64,000 bases of DNA. It comes from Arsukibacterium sp. Lineage in GTDB: Bacteria > Pseudomonadota > Gammaproteobacteria > Enterobacterales > Alteromonadaceae. Below, in pieces: positions 35,651 to 44,700 of the stretch; position 1 is the first letter of the stretch; each line of letters begins with the position of its first letter. The notes below the pieces were generated by a model. It was given only the letters and a program-made list of their open reading frames with translations, did not search any database and was not told where the DNA came from. Made by a program: the position numbers and the translations under genes. The stretch spans positions 592,611-656,610 of the forward strand of contig NZ_JAGYIM010000016.1 of assembly GCF_018402695.1 (NCBI RefSeq), in the 5' to 3' direction.

Positions 35651-36100
35651 TTATGCTCCTGCTGTTGTTGCGGGCATATTATGTTGCTCGGGTTTAACAG
35701 CGCTGCCTTGCTCCAGTGCCGTCAGAATAGAGCACTCTGTGGCGCTGATGCTGCCGCCGCAACAGGCGTTGTCGAGCTGTTGCAGGGCTTGCTTAAACTG
35801 CTGCAGCTCGCGCAGCTGCTCACTGATTTCCCGGATTTTTTGCTGCACCTTATCTTTGACATCGCTGCATTGCCACTGGCTTTTGTTATCTTCAATTTGC
35901 AGCAATTCATGAATTTGCTGCAAACTAAACCCAACACTTTTTGCCCGTAAAATAAAGGCCAGGCGCTGGCTGTCGTCTTCACTGTATAAGCGATAGCCGG
36001 CGTCAGAGCGGGCGCTGGGGCTTAACAGCTGTTGTTTTTCATAAAAGCGGATGGTATCAACACTGACCCCATGCCGTTTAACTAACTCGCCAATCTTCAT
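35651..36100 (-). CDS. zntR: MerR-family heavy-metal-responsive regulator (ZntR-like)
   Basis: A 149-residue MerR-type activator. The N-terminal MKIGELVKRHGVSVDTIRFYE is the typical winged helix-turn-helix, a long dimerisation helix follows, and C-terminal Cys residues (QWQCSDVK, NACCGGS, ATECSIL) are placed as in ZntR/CadR. In the metal-free state such proteins repress by bending the promoter; metal turns them into activators. The gene starts the unit with the permease that follows after 3 bp. Zn or Cd is more likely than Cu, because ZntR-like Cys are present. Confidence 0.87.
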   Translation of the reverse strand: MKIGELVKRHGVSVDTIRFYEKQQLLSPSARSDAGYRLYSEDDSQRLAFILRAKSVGFSLQQIHELLQIEDNKSQWQCSDVKDKVQQKIREISEQLRELQQFKQALQQLDNACCGGSISATECSILTALEQGSAVKPEQHNMPATTAGA

Positions 36101-36139
36101 CTGAGTGCTCCTGCTATCGCTTTAAACGACTACGTGCAC

Positions 36140-36175
36140 AGTATAAACCCTTGAGCTTACTCCAGAGTCAAGGGT
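36140..36175 (-). promoter_or_regulatory. MerR-type promoter/operator of the zntR-permease unit
   Basis: On the minus strand TTGACT (36171-36166) and TATACT (36145-36140) are 20 bp apart, the over-long spacing typical of MerR-controlled promoters. A perfect 8-bp inverted repeat, ACCCTTGA (36147-36154) and TCAAGGGT (36168-36175), overlaps the spacer. Autoregulation of zntR and the permease follows. Confidence 0.8.
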
Positions 36176-36200
36176 TAGCAACAAAATCAGCTGGCCATAG

Positions 36201-37136
36201 TCAGACCAGGGCTTGGTCAAGGAGTAGTTGAATGCTGAAACCAGTTATTATTGCGGTACCCAGTACCACCAACACAAAGGCAATCATCAGCGGCCACTGA
36301 AACAGTCGTTTTAGAATAATCATTTCCGGCAGACTGGCGCCGGCACCGCCGATGGTCAGCGCCATTACGCTACCTAAACTGGCCCCTTTGGCGACCAGGG
36401 TTGCCGCCAGTGGCAACATGGTACTGGCCCGCACATACAACAAGATGCCGCTCAGGGCTGCGGCAGGGATCAGCCACCAGGGGTTAGCGCTGCTTAAACC
36501 TGCCAGCAATGAAGCCGGCACGTAGCCATGAATAACTGCACCTACCGCCACACCCAAGGCAATGTGTGGTAAAAAACTGCGGGTTTCACTGATTGCTTGT
36601 TGTAGTAATTTTTTTAGTGACAAGGGGTTCGCTGCTTGTATCGCAGGTTCGGTGCTACTGCTGCCACAGCAGCTTTTGGCAACAGCAGGTAAGGTTACAA
36701 AGCGCTGGAAATTAAAGGCTTGCAGAAAAATTCCGCTGCTGATAGCTACCCCCAGTACGGCTAAGCTGTAAATTAGCAGTAGTTTCAAGCCAAAAATTAC
36801 CCATAACATGGCAATTAAATACGGGTTTAACAGTGGTGAGGTAAACAGAAAGGTCATGACCGGGCCAAAAGCAGCATTGGCCCGCAATAACCCCACCATC
36901 ATTGGCAGCGTTGAGCAACTGCAAAAAGGCGTGATAGCACCCAGACCAGCGGCCAGCAAGTAGCCACTTTTACCTGATAAAAGCGCCTTAACCCGTGCTT
37001 TGGGGATTTTATGTTGTATCCAGCTGACCAGCATGCTGATCAGCACGAACAACACCACCAGTTCACTGAACACGATGACAAAAAACCGGATGCTGCTGTA
37101 AAGCGCATTTTGCTCAAGATTGATTATATCCAGCAT
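36201..37136 (-). CDS. permease of the COG0701/DUF318 (ArsP-like) superfamily
   Basis: A 311-residue polytopic membrane protein. PFCSCSTLPMM at about residues 70-80 is the family metal/metalloid motif, and a second Cys pair (KSCCGSSS) lies in the central loop. I chose the ATG at 37136 because GAGGAG precedes it. It is divergent from the ArsR regulator at 37327 with two ArsR-type palindromes between them. The substrate could be an arsenic compound, as for ArsP, or a metal; it cannot be told from the sequence. It is a distant paralogue of the permease at 34553. Confidence 0.85.
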   Translation of the reverse strand: MLDIINLEQNALYSSIRFFVIVFSELVVLFVLISMLVSWIQHKIPKARVKALLSGKSGYLLAAGLGAITPFCSCSTLPMMVGLLRANAAFGPVMTFLFTSPLLNPYLIAMLWVIFGLKLLLIYSLAVLGVAISSGIFLQAFNFQRFVTLPAVAKSCCGSSSTEPAIQAANPLSLKKLLQQAISETRSFLPHIALGVAVGAVIHGYVPASLLAGLSSANPWWLIPAAALSGILLYVRASTMLPLAATLVAKGASLGSVMALTIGGAGASLPEMIILKRLFQWPLMIAFVLVVLGTAIITGFSIQLLLDQALV

Positions 37137-37213
37137 GATAGAACTCCTCATTTTTAATATTCCGCAAATATCGAAATATTGAGTGATAAAAAAGCCCGGC
37201 TGGGCATACACAT

Positions 37214-37254
37214 TTCCATTAATGTGGAATTATTTTATTTCCATTTATATGGAA
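37214..37254. promoter_or_regulatory. two ArsR/SmtB-type operator palindromes
   Basis: TTCCATTAATGTGGAA (37214-37229) and TTCCATTTATATGGAA (37239-37254) are two inverted repeats of the same type, 25 bp apart, in the divergent region between the permease and the ArsR gene. They are the likely binding sites of that ArsR protein, controlling both directions. Confidence 0.75.
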
Positions 37255-37326
37255 TTGTCAACATGCTTCGATAAATATAGAATGATTATATTTTCTGACG
37301 AACAACGGTAGTAACAGGAGTTAGTA

Positions 37327-37662
37327 ATGGAACTTGAATTGGCCGCCGCCCGGCTGGCAGAACTTGGGCATAGTACCCGGCTGGCAATATTTCGTATTTT
37401 GGTTAAAGCAGGCGGGCAGGGGCTAAGTGTCGGTGATATTCAGCAACAACTTGATATTCCTGGTTCAACCTTATCGCACCATCTGGCGCGAATGATCAAG
37501 GTAGATTTATTGCAACAGCAGCGCGACGGCCGCACCTTGTATTGTCAGTTGCAGTTTGAGGTAGTGGAGTCCTTGCTGGGCTATTTATACGCTGAATGCT
37601 GCACAGCTGATGGTCAGCCGTTACTGGCGGTCAACAAAATCGATAGCGCCGCCAGATGTTGA
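37327..37662 (+). CDS. ArsR/SmtB-family metalloregulator
   Basis: A 111-residue winged-helix repressor: LGHSTRLAIFRILVK in helix 2, the recognition helix around GSTLSHHLARM, and a C-terminal YAECCTADG carrying two adjacent Cys and a further Cys at the end. Cys at this end is used by several ArsR sensors for arsenite or soft metals. CAGGAG lies upstream of the ATG. Divergent to the permease and flanked by matching palindromes, it most likely represses both. Confidence 0.88.
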   Translation: MELELAAARLAELGHSTRLAIFRILVKAGGQGLSVGDIQQQLDIPGSTLSHHLARMIKVDLLQQQRDGRTLYCQLQFEVVESLLGYLYAECCTADGQPLLAVNKIDSAARC

Positions 37663-37761
37663 AGTTTTTGCGGACAACAGCCGGTGGGGTGCGACAAAAG
37701 GGTGCCGGCAACTACCAGAAAGCGGTTACGATTAGCTATTACTGATGAATAGGGAATACCA

Positions 37762-39345
37762 ATGCGCAATTTTGTTTTAAGCCTGAGTTTACTGCTGTCA
37801 CTGGTTGCTTGTACCGGAAATACCTCGTCTGTTGGGTCGCAAGGGGCCGTCCAAGCCTCATCAGAAACTGAGTTTAACCCTGCCTGGCTTGGCACCAGTG
37901 CTGCCCAGCAGGCGCTGACCAGTGGTAAGTTAAGCAGTGAACAGCTGGTTACCTATTACCTGCAGCAAATTGAAACGCATAACAAAACCGGGTATCAGTT
38001 AGCCGCAATCAGTGACATTAATCCGGATGCCCTGGCACAGGCGCGGCAACTTGATGCCGAGCGGCGTCAGGGCAAGCTGCGCTCTGCATTGCATGGCTTA
38101 CCGGTGGTGCTGAAGGCCAATATAGCCACTAACGACAGCATGCCGACTACAGCCGGCGCCCTGGCGTTGCAGGGCCACCTTACGGCGTCAGACGCTGCAT
38201 TGGTGAGTCAGTTGCGGGCCGCCGGGGCTATTATTCTGGCGAAAACCAATTTATCGGAATGGGCCAATTTCCGGGGGGAAAAGTCAGCCAGTGGCTGGTC
38301 GGCGCTTGGTGGCCAGGTGCGCAATCCACATTTACTCAGCCATACACCTTGTGGTTCCAGCTCGGGCTCAGCCGTCGCGGTGGCTGCTGATTTAACTTTG
38401 CTGGCTGTCGGTACTGAAACCGATGGCTCGATAATGTGCCCGGCTGCTATTAATGGCATTGTTGGCATAAAGCCAACCCGCAGTGCGGTGTCAGGTGAGG
38501 GTATTATCCCGATAGCTGAGGCCCAGGACATTGCCGGACCAATGTCCAGAACAGTATATGGTGCGGCATTACTATTGGATGCATTAGCCACGCCTGCGGC
38601 ACAAAATAAATTTGCGGTATCGCTAACTGAAGCGGCAGCCCAGCGGCCCACTGCAAAGAAAGTGCTGGTGGTGCGCGCATATGATAAACAGGATGCGGCG
38701 TTAGCGCCTATGCTGGATAAGCTGACAGCAGAGCTGAATGCTGCCGGAATTGAGGTGGTCAGCACTGATAACTGGCAATTGCCGCCAGAATTGTATCAGG
38801 CAGAACTGAAAGTATTAATTTATGAATTTAAACGTGATTTAGAGCACTGGCTAACGACGTATCAGGTACCTGCAGAGCGAGACACCCTGGCAGAAATTGT
38901 GGAGTTTAACCAGGTGCAAGGCCAAGCCGCGCTGGCATTTTATGGCCAGGAGTATTTAGAGCAAGCCGCCGCCATCGATCTGGAAGCCGATAAGGCCAGT
39001 TATCAGCAGGCATTATCTGACAGCCGGAAATTAGCAGAACAGGCGCTGGATAAGTATCTGCGTGAGCAGGGTTTTGATGCGATTATTATGCCGTCTTATG
39101 GTCCGGCCTGGCCAATTGATCATGTTAACGGCGACGACTTCAATTTTGGTACCTCAACAGCGGCGGCGGTGGCGGGTTATCCGTCCATTACTTTGCCAGC
39201 GACTTATAGCGGTATTCTACCACTGGGCGTCAGTCTGGTGGGTTTACCCTGGTCTGAGCCCCAATTACTGGCGCTGGCCAGCTTACTGGAGCAGCGGTTG
39301 GCGGCGTATCAGCAGCCGGGTTTTGTGGCGGAATTAAGCGACTGA
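37762..39345 (+). CDS. amidase-signature lipoprotein
   Basis: A 527-residue amidase-signature hydrolase with a lipoprotein signal peptide (LVAC, Cys17). The catalytic Lys lies in GLPVVLKAN (Lys118), the cis-Ser in CGSSSGSAVA (about 197-206), and the nucleophile Ser in ETDGS (about 219-223). The nucleophile context normally reads TGGSIRxPA; here it is TDGSIMCPA, with a Cys close by. The protein would sit in the periplasm, tethered to a membrane. Its substrate, an amide, peptide or indole-type compound, is not readable from the sequence. Confidence 0.87.
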   Translation: MRNFVLSLSLLLSLVACTGNTSSVGSQGAVQASSETEFNPAWLGTSAAQQALTSGKLSSEQLVTYYLQQIETHNKTGYQLAAISDINPDALAQARQLDAERRQGKLRSALHGLPVVLKANIATNDSMPTTAGALALQGHLTASDAALVSQLRAAGAIILAKTNLSEWANFRGEKSASGWSALGGQVRNPHLLSHTPCGSSSGSAVAVAADLTLLAVGTETDGSIMCPAAINGIVGIKPTRSAVSGEGIIPIAEAQDIAGPMSRTVYGAALLLDALATPAAQNKFAVSLTEAAAQRPTAKKVLVVRAYDKQDAALAPMLDKLTAELNAAGIEVVSTDNWQLPPELYQAELKVLIYEFKRDLEHWLTTYQVPAERDTLAEIVEFNQVQGQAALAFYGQEYLEQAAAIDLEADKASYQQALSDSRKLAEQALDKYLREQGFDAIIMPSYGPAWPIDHVNGDDFNFGTSTAAAVAGYPSITLPATYSGILPLGVSLVGLPWSEPQLLALASLLEQRLAAYQQPGFVAELSD

Positions 39346-39360
39346 GCTTATATTGCAGTT

Positions 39361-39389
39361 TTGACTTATTTGCCGCCTGGGAGTAACCT
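39361..39389 (+). promoter_or_regulatory. candidate promoter of the copper-efflux operon
   Basis: TTGACT (39361-39366) and TAACCT (39384-39389) are 17 bp apart. A dyad TTGCCGC/GCGGCAA (39370-39398) overlaps them. Direct evidence for a copper sensor site is lacking, and the dyad might instead end the amidase transcript. Confidence 0.3.
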
Positions 39390-39443
39390 TAGCGGCAATT
39401 GCCATTGGCAAACTTATGTTAAACAACTTCTGTTAAGCAAATT

Positions 39444-39875
39444 ATGTTAAGTACTATGGTACAACAGCAAAAGCACTGGACTATCCCGTTGATGGTCAGC
39501 CTTGCTTTGTCCTGGTGTTTATTGCTGTGTGATGGTTTAGTGAATCAGGCACATGCCGAGGCCACTGACCATCAGCAGCAGTCTGTCGCGCAGCTTGCGA
39601 CAACGCCGCCGTGCCATGGTCAATTGCCGCCAACCAGTGTTGATGGCACAGAGCTGCCACCACTTACCGCGCAGCATGATAACTGCTCCGGCTGCGATAC
39701 TCAGGCCACCCAACTCGATCCTTTGTCACTACCAGCATTAATATTGCTGGTAAGCTGGCTGCATCCGGCTGATATCTGGCCGGCTATTGAACCGGCTAAT
39801 AACTGGTTTGCTCAGGCGCCCCCCCCGCGACCCTCTGTTCCCCTTTATTTACGTAAAAGTCTGCTGCTGATTTGA
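39444..39875 (+). CDS. small exported Cys-containing protein upstream of cusBA
   Basis: A 143-residue protein with a hydrophobic N-terminal segment that looks like a signal peptide (about residues 14-39, cut after AHA). Cys occur in the pattern PCHGQLP and NCSGCDTQ. The C-terminus is Pro-rich and ends PLYLRKSLLLI. Small DUF2946-like proteins often precede copper RND genes, and this fits that pattern, but the family match is weak. The start (39444 or 39456) is uncertain; several ATGTTAA-like repeats lie at the 5' end. Confidence 0.55.
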   Translation: MLSTMVQQQKHWTIPLMVSLALSWCLLLCDGLVNQAHAEATDHQQQSVAQLATTPPCHGQLPPTSVDGTELPPLTAQHDNCSGCDTQATQLDPLSLPALILLVSWLHPADIWPAIEPANNWFAQAPPPRPSVPLYLRKSLLLI

Positions 39876-39930
39876 TACCTGCCGTTTTCGCTACGGTCAT
39901 TTTTGGTATGTCAAAAGCAGAGGTTTTACT

Positions 39931-41748
39931 ATGTTTATCCCGGTTAAAAGCGCCATGCTGGCCAGTTTGCCAGTATTATTATTTCTCCATAGCAATGTTG
40001 TGGCAGCCGCTGCCCAGCAAAGCCCTGCTACAAAGCAAAGCCCACTGCAGCAATTAACTGCGTCTGCTGAACAAGCCACGGTGTATACCTGTTCAATGCA
40101 CCCGCACGTGCGCTCCACTAACCCTGATGACCGTTGTCCTATTTGTGGTATGGCGCTTATTCCGGTAACCAGCGACAGGTCAGAAAATCCTGCTTCGGGT
40201 GCCAGCGATGCTGCCAGTGCGGTGCGCTTAAGCCCTCGCGCCTTTGCACTGCTGCAACCTGAGCTTAGCCCGGTGCGGCGTCAGCCGGCCGAGGGCAGTA
40301 TAGCCTTAGTCGGAAAACTGGCTGCTGATCAAAGCCGCTTAAAAACCATTAGTGCCTGGACATCAGGCCGGATCGACAAATTTTATCTTAATACCAGCGG
40401 GGTCGATGTTAGCGCCGGCCAGCCAATGGTGGAAATTTTTAACCCGGATCTTATCGTTATTCAACAGGAGCTGGTGCAGGCCAAACAACTGGCTGCGGCA
40501 AGAGGTACCAGCCTGCCAGCGGACAGCACGCTGGCAGCAGCGCGGCGGCGTTTGCGCCTGCTAGGAGTGCCAGCCAGCCAGATTGACAGTATTTTAGAAA
40601 GTGAAGATCTGCAAGATACCGTAACTATCAGTGCGCCGGTTTCCGGCCGGGTGCTGGAAAAGCGGGTGAACGAAGGGGCTTATGTCAGTGCTGGCCAGCC
40701 TTTGTTCACTGTGCTGGCGCTCGACAAGCTTTGGCTGGAGCTGGAGGCCTTTGAGCACCAGATTACCGCTATCAGCCCGGGGCAGCCAGTCAGTGTCGAA
40801 TTCCTGGCACTGCCGGGGCAAACGTTTAACACCGAAGTGCTGCTACTGGAACCTGAAGTGGATAGTAACCGGCGGACGGTCACTGTGCGGGCACTGCTGG
40901 ATAACCCGGATGGCCGCCTGCTGCCCGGTATGCTGGCCCGTGCCAGCTTGCTTGACAGGCAGGATGACGTATTGCTTATTCCCGCATCAGCAGTGCTGCA
41001 CACCGGTCAACGCTCGTTAGTTTATGTGCAGCATCCGGAACAGCCGACAGAGTTTTCTGGCCGGCATGTAACCTTGGGCCGGCGTTTTGCTGACGACTAT
41101 CAGGTGCTGAGTGGTTTGTCTGAAGGTGAGCTGGTGGTAAGCAAGGGCGCATTCCGGTTGGATAGCGAGCTGCAGATCCGCGGTTTACCCAGTATGCTCG
41201 CTGCGGATGGCCGCAGTGGCGACCCCCATGCGCAGCATGCTCATCAGCCAAAACCGGCGCAACAAACAGAGCAGCAGATGGCGACACCGGCTCAGGCCGA
41301 AGAATTTACTCTCAGCGCTGAGCAACAAACAGCCATTCTGGAGCCTTATCAGCAACTGTACCTGGCCTTAACTGAGGACGATCTGGCAGGCTGGCAGCAG
41401 GGCACCGCTGCCTTTGAGCAAGCGATTGCCGGGGTTGACTGGCCTGACAGTTTGCAACCACAGCTAACGCAGTTGCAGCGTGGCGCCGGTCATAGTCAGC
41501 ATATAAACGACCTTGAGCAGGCACGCCAACACTATTATCAGCAGGTGCAGGCGCTGTTGCAGCTGGCAGAGCAGGGTATATTAGCGGCTGGCTGGTACCG
41601 GGCCTTTTGTCCGATGGCAGGCGACGGGGAGGGCGCAAGCTGGCTACAGCCTCAGGCCACCATATTAAACCCCTACTTTGGGCCGATGATGCAAGGTTGC
41701 GGTGATATTGAACAGCAATACAGCAACGGGGGCCGTCATGCGCACTGA
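39931..41748 (+). CDS. cusB: CusB-type RND periplasmic adaptor with heavy-metal-binding and DUF3347 domains
   Basis: A 605-residue membrane fusion protein. After a signal-like N-terminus (about 1-28), a heavy-metal-binding domain is seen at about 51-78 (YTCSMHPHV ... CPICGMAL). The adaptor body follows with its lipoyl/barrel parts. The C-terminal 150 residues are a DUF3347-type domain (CPMAGDGEGASWLQ; NPYFGPMM). It links the CusA pump to an outer-membrane channel and probably hands over Cu(I) or Ag(I). Its end overlaps cusA by 11 nt. At 605 residues it is longer than E. coli CusB because of these two extra metal-related domains. Confidence 0.92.
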   Translation: MFIPVKSAMLASLPVLLFLHSNVVAAAAQQSPATKQSPLQQLTASAEQATVYTCSMHPHVRSTNPDDRCPICGMALIPVTSDRSENPASGASDAASAVRLSPRAFALLQPELSPVRRQPAEGSIALVGKLAADQSRLKTISAWTSGRIDKFYLNTSGVDVSAGQPMVEIFNPDLIVIQQELVQAKQLAAARGTSLPADSTLAAARRRLRLLGVPASQIDSILESEDLQDTVTISAPVSGRVLEKRVNEGAYVSAGQPLFTVLALDKLWLELEAFEHQITAISPGQPVSVEFLALPGQTFNTEVLLLEPEVDSNRRTVTVRALLDNPDGRLLPGMLARASLLDRQDDVLLIPASAVLHTGQRSLVYVQHPEQPTEFSGRHVTLGRRFADDYQVLSGLSEGELVVSKGAFRLDSELQIRGLPSMLAADGRSGDPHAQHAHQPKPAQQTEQQMATPAQAEEFTLSAEQQTAILEPYQQLYLALTEDDLAGWQQGTAAFEQAIAGVDWPDSLQPQLTQLQRGAGHSQHINDLEQARQHYYQQVQALLQLAEQGILAAGWYRAFCPMAGDGEGASWLQPQATILNPYFGPMMQGCGDIEQQYSNGGRHAH

Positions 41749-44700
41749 GTCAACGTTGCAGCAACCACAACGCTCCTGGTTCGGACAACTGATTGCACTG
41801 TGCCTGCATCAGAAATTGCTGGTATTGCTGCTGAGTGCTCTGCTTGTCGTGGCGGGTATTGCTTATGCGCCTTTTGGCTGGCAAACGGGTATGCCGCTGC
41901 AGCCGGTAGCGGTCGATGCTATTCCTAACCTGGGTGAGAATCAGCAAATTGTCTTTACCGAGTGGCCGGGCCGTTCACCCCAGGATGTGGAAGATCAGCT
42001 GAGTTATCCGCTGAGTGTTGCTCTGATGGGCGTGGCGGGAGTGAAAGATGTCCGTACCTTGTCGATGTTCGGCTTTTCCAGTATTGCAGTAATTTTTGAT
42101 GATAGCGTGGAGTTTTACTGGTCACGTAGCCGTTTACTGGAAAAACTGGCCAGTTTGCCAGCGGATACCTTACCGGAGGGCGTACAACCCAGCCTGGGGC
42201 CGGATGCTACCGCATTGGGTCAGGTGTTCTGGTACACCTTAGAGGGCCGCGACCCCGCTGGTAATACTACCGGAGGCTGGGATTTAGATGAACTGCGGAG
42301 TATTCAGGACTGGTACTTGCGCTCAGGTTTACTGGCGGCAGAAGGCATCAGTGAGGTGGCGTCAATTGGCGGTTACCAGCGCGAGTATCAGATTGAGGTT
42401 AACCCGGACTTATTGCGGATTCACCAGGTTACCCTGGCCGATGTCAGTAATGCAGTGATGGCGGCCAATCTGGATGTCAGTGCCGGTAGCCGGGAAATTA
42501 ACGGTGTGGAATATCTGTTACGGGGCGTCGGCCTGGTAAAAGATCTCAGCGATATTGAACAGGCAGTCGTGCGGCTGGCCGCTGACAATACGCCAGTCAC
42601 CGTGGCCGAGGTGGCCACTGTCAGTATAGGCCCGGCGCAGCGCCGCGGCGCCCTGGATATCAATGGTGCTGAAGCGGTTGGTGGGGTGGTAACGGTGCGC
42701 CAGGGTTATAATCCGCGGCAGGCTATCGATAATATTAATGCGCAGCTAAGCCAGGTAAGCCGTGGTCTGCCGGCCAAAGCCGTTGTCGACTGGCCGCATA
42801 CGACTGTGCAGCAGGTGGCCGATTTTGCCAGTGCGAATGGTTTACCGGCCTGGGGCAGCGATAACAGTCAGTGGACCCGCTACTTGCAGCAGCACCCCGC
42901 CACTGCCTGGCCAGAGTGGCTAACCTTAAGCCAGCTGACGGTGGTGCCATTTTACAACCGCTCAGAGCTGATTAATGAAACCCTGGGGACCTTACAACAG
43001 GCGCTGAGTTTGCAGTTACTGGTCACTGTTATTGTTGTGCTGGCATTGCTATGGCACCTGCGGGCTGTGTTTGCGGTCAGTGTTATGTTGCCGCTGGCGG
43101 TATTGCTAAGCTTTATCGGTATGAAACTGCTGGCGGTTGAAGCCAATATTGTGGCGCTGGCGGGTATTGCCATTGCCATTGGTACTATTGTTGATATGGC
43201 CATAATCGTTAGCGAGAACCTGATCCACCAGCGCCGGCAACAACCTGAGTTAACTGCTTATCATGCGGTGCAGCGGGCAATGCAGGAAGTCGGGCCGGCA
43301 ATACTGACTGCCATCAGCACTACCGTAATCAGTTTTCTGCCGGTGTTCAGTATGACGGGCGCCGAAGGTAAGTTATTTGGTCCGCTGGCATACAGTAAAA
43401 CCCTGGTATTACTGGCAGCAGCGTTATTGGCATTAACCTTATTACCGGTATTGCTGTTTATGCTGTTTTCGCCACGGCTGCAGCAAGTTCAGCAGTACTT
43501 TAAGCCCCTGACAACCAGGCTAACGCGGTGGCCTAGCCGCTGGCTAACCGGCACGCCATTGGCACGGGTAAGACTGCCAGCCAGCCTGTATCGCCGTGGC
43601 CGGGCATTACTGTTGTTAGCATTATTACTCAGCGTGACGGGTTTGCTGGCATACTTCTGGCTGCCATTGGGGCCGGCTGCGGGTTTACTGAGTAATATGC
43701 TATTGGTGGCACTGCTGCTTGCGGTGGTGCTGCTGTTTTTCTGGCTGTTTTTACGCTGTTATCTGCCGCTGCTGCAATTGGTTCTGAAGCTGAAACTGCT
43801 GTTTATGTTGTTGCCATTGCTGCTGGTATTACATGGGCTCAGTATCTGGTTTGGCGCTGAACGGGTGCTGCCCTGGGTGGCAGCTGACAGCACCACGGCG
43901 CAGCGCTACCCCGGCATGGGGCGGGAGTTTATGCCAGCCCTGGATGAAGGGGCGTTTTTACTGATGCCAAGCCTGATGCCGCATGCGTCGATGGCTGAGG
44001 CACTGGCGGTATTGCAGCAACAGGACCAGGCGATTGCCGCTATTCCGGAAGTGCGTTCAGTAGCTGGCAAAATTGGCCGGGCGGAAACCGCGCTGGATCC
44101 GGCACCACTTGGCATGATTGAGACGCTGATTCAGTATCACAGCGAATATAAAACGGATAGCAACGGTAAACGGCTGTATTTCCGGTTTGACCCTGAGAGC
44201 CAGCAATACGCCAGGGATAACACCGGCCAGCTGATCCCCGATAACCAGGGCCGGCCCTACCGGCAATGGCGCGATCACATTACCAGCCCGGATGATATCT
44301 GGCAGGAGATTATTCAGGCCGCCCAGTTACCCGGGGTCACGTCAGCGCCTAAGCTGCAGCCGATAGAAACCCGCCAGCTAATGTTGCAAACTGGCATGCG
44401 CTCGGCGATGGGCATAAAACTGGCTGCGCCAGATCTGGCAACGCTGGAACAAACGGCATTGCAACTTGAGCAGTTATTGCGCGAGGCTCCGACGGTGTTG
44501 CCAGCGACGGTCAATGCCGAGCGTATTGTCGGCCAGCCTTATCTGGAAATTCATCCGGATCGCGCGGCAATCGCCCGCCACGGGCTGAGTATGCAACAGG
44601 TGCAGCAGGCGATAGCGAATGCAGTTGGCGGCATGGAGGCCGGACGAATTATTGCTGGCCGCGAGCGCTATCCCATCCGGGTACGCTATATGCGGGAGCG

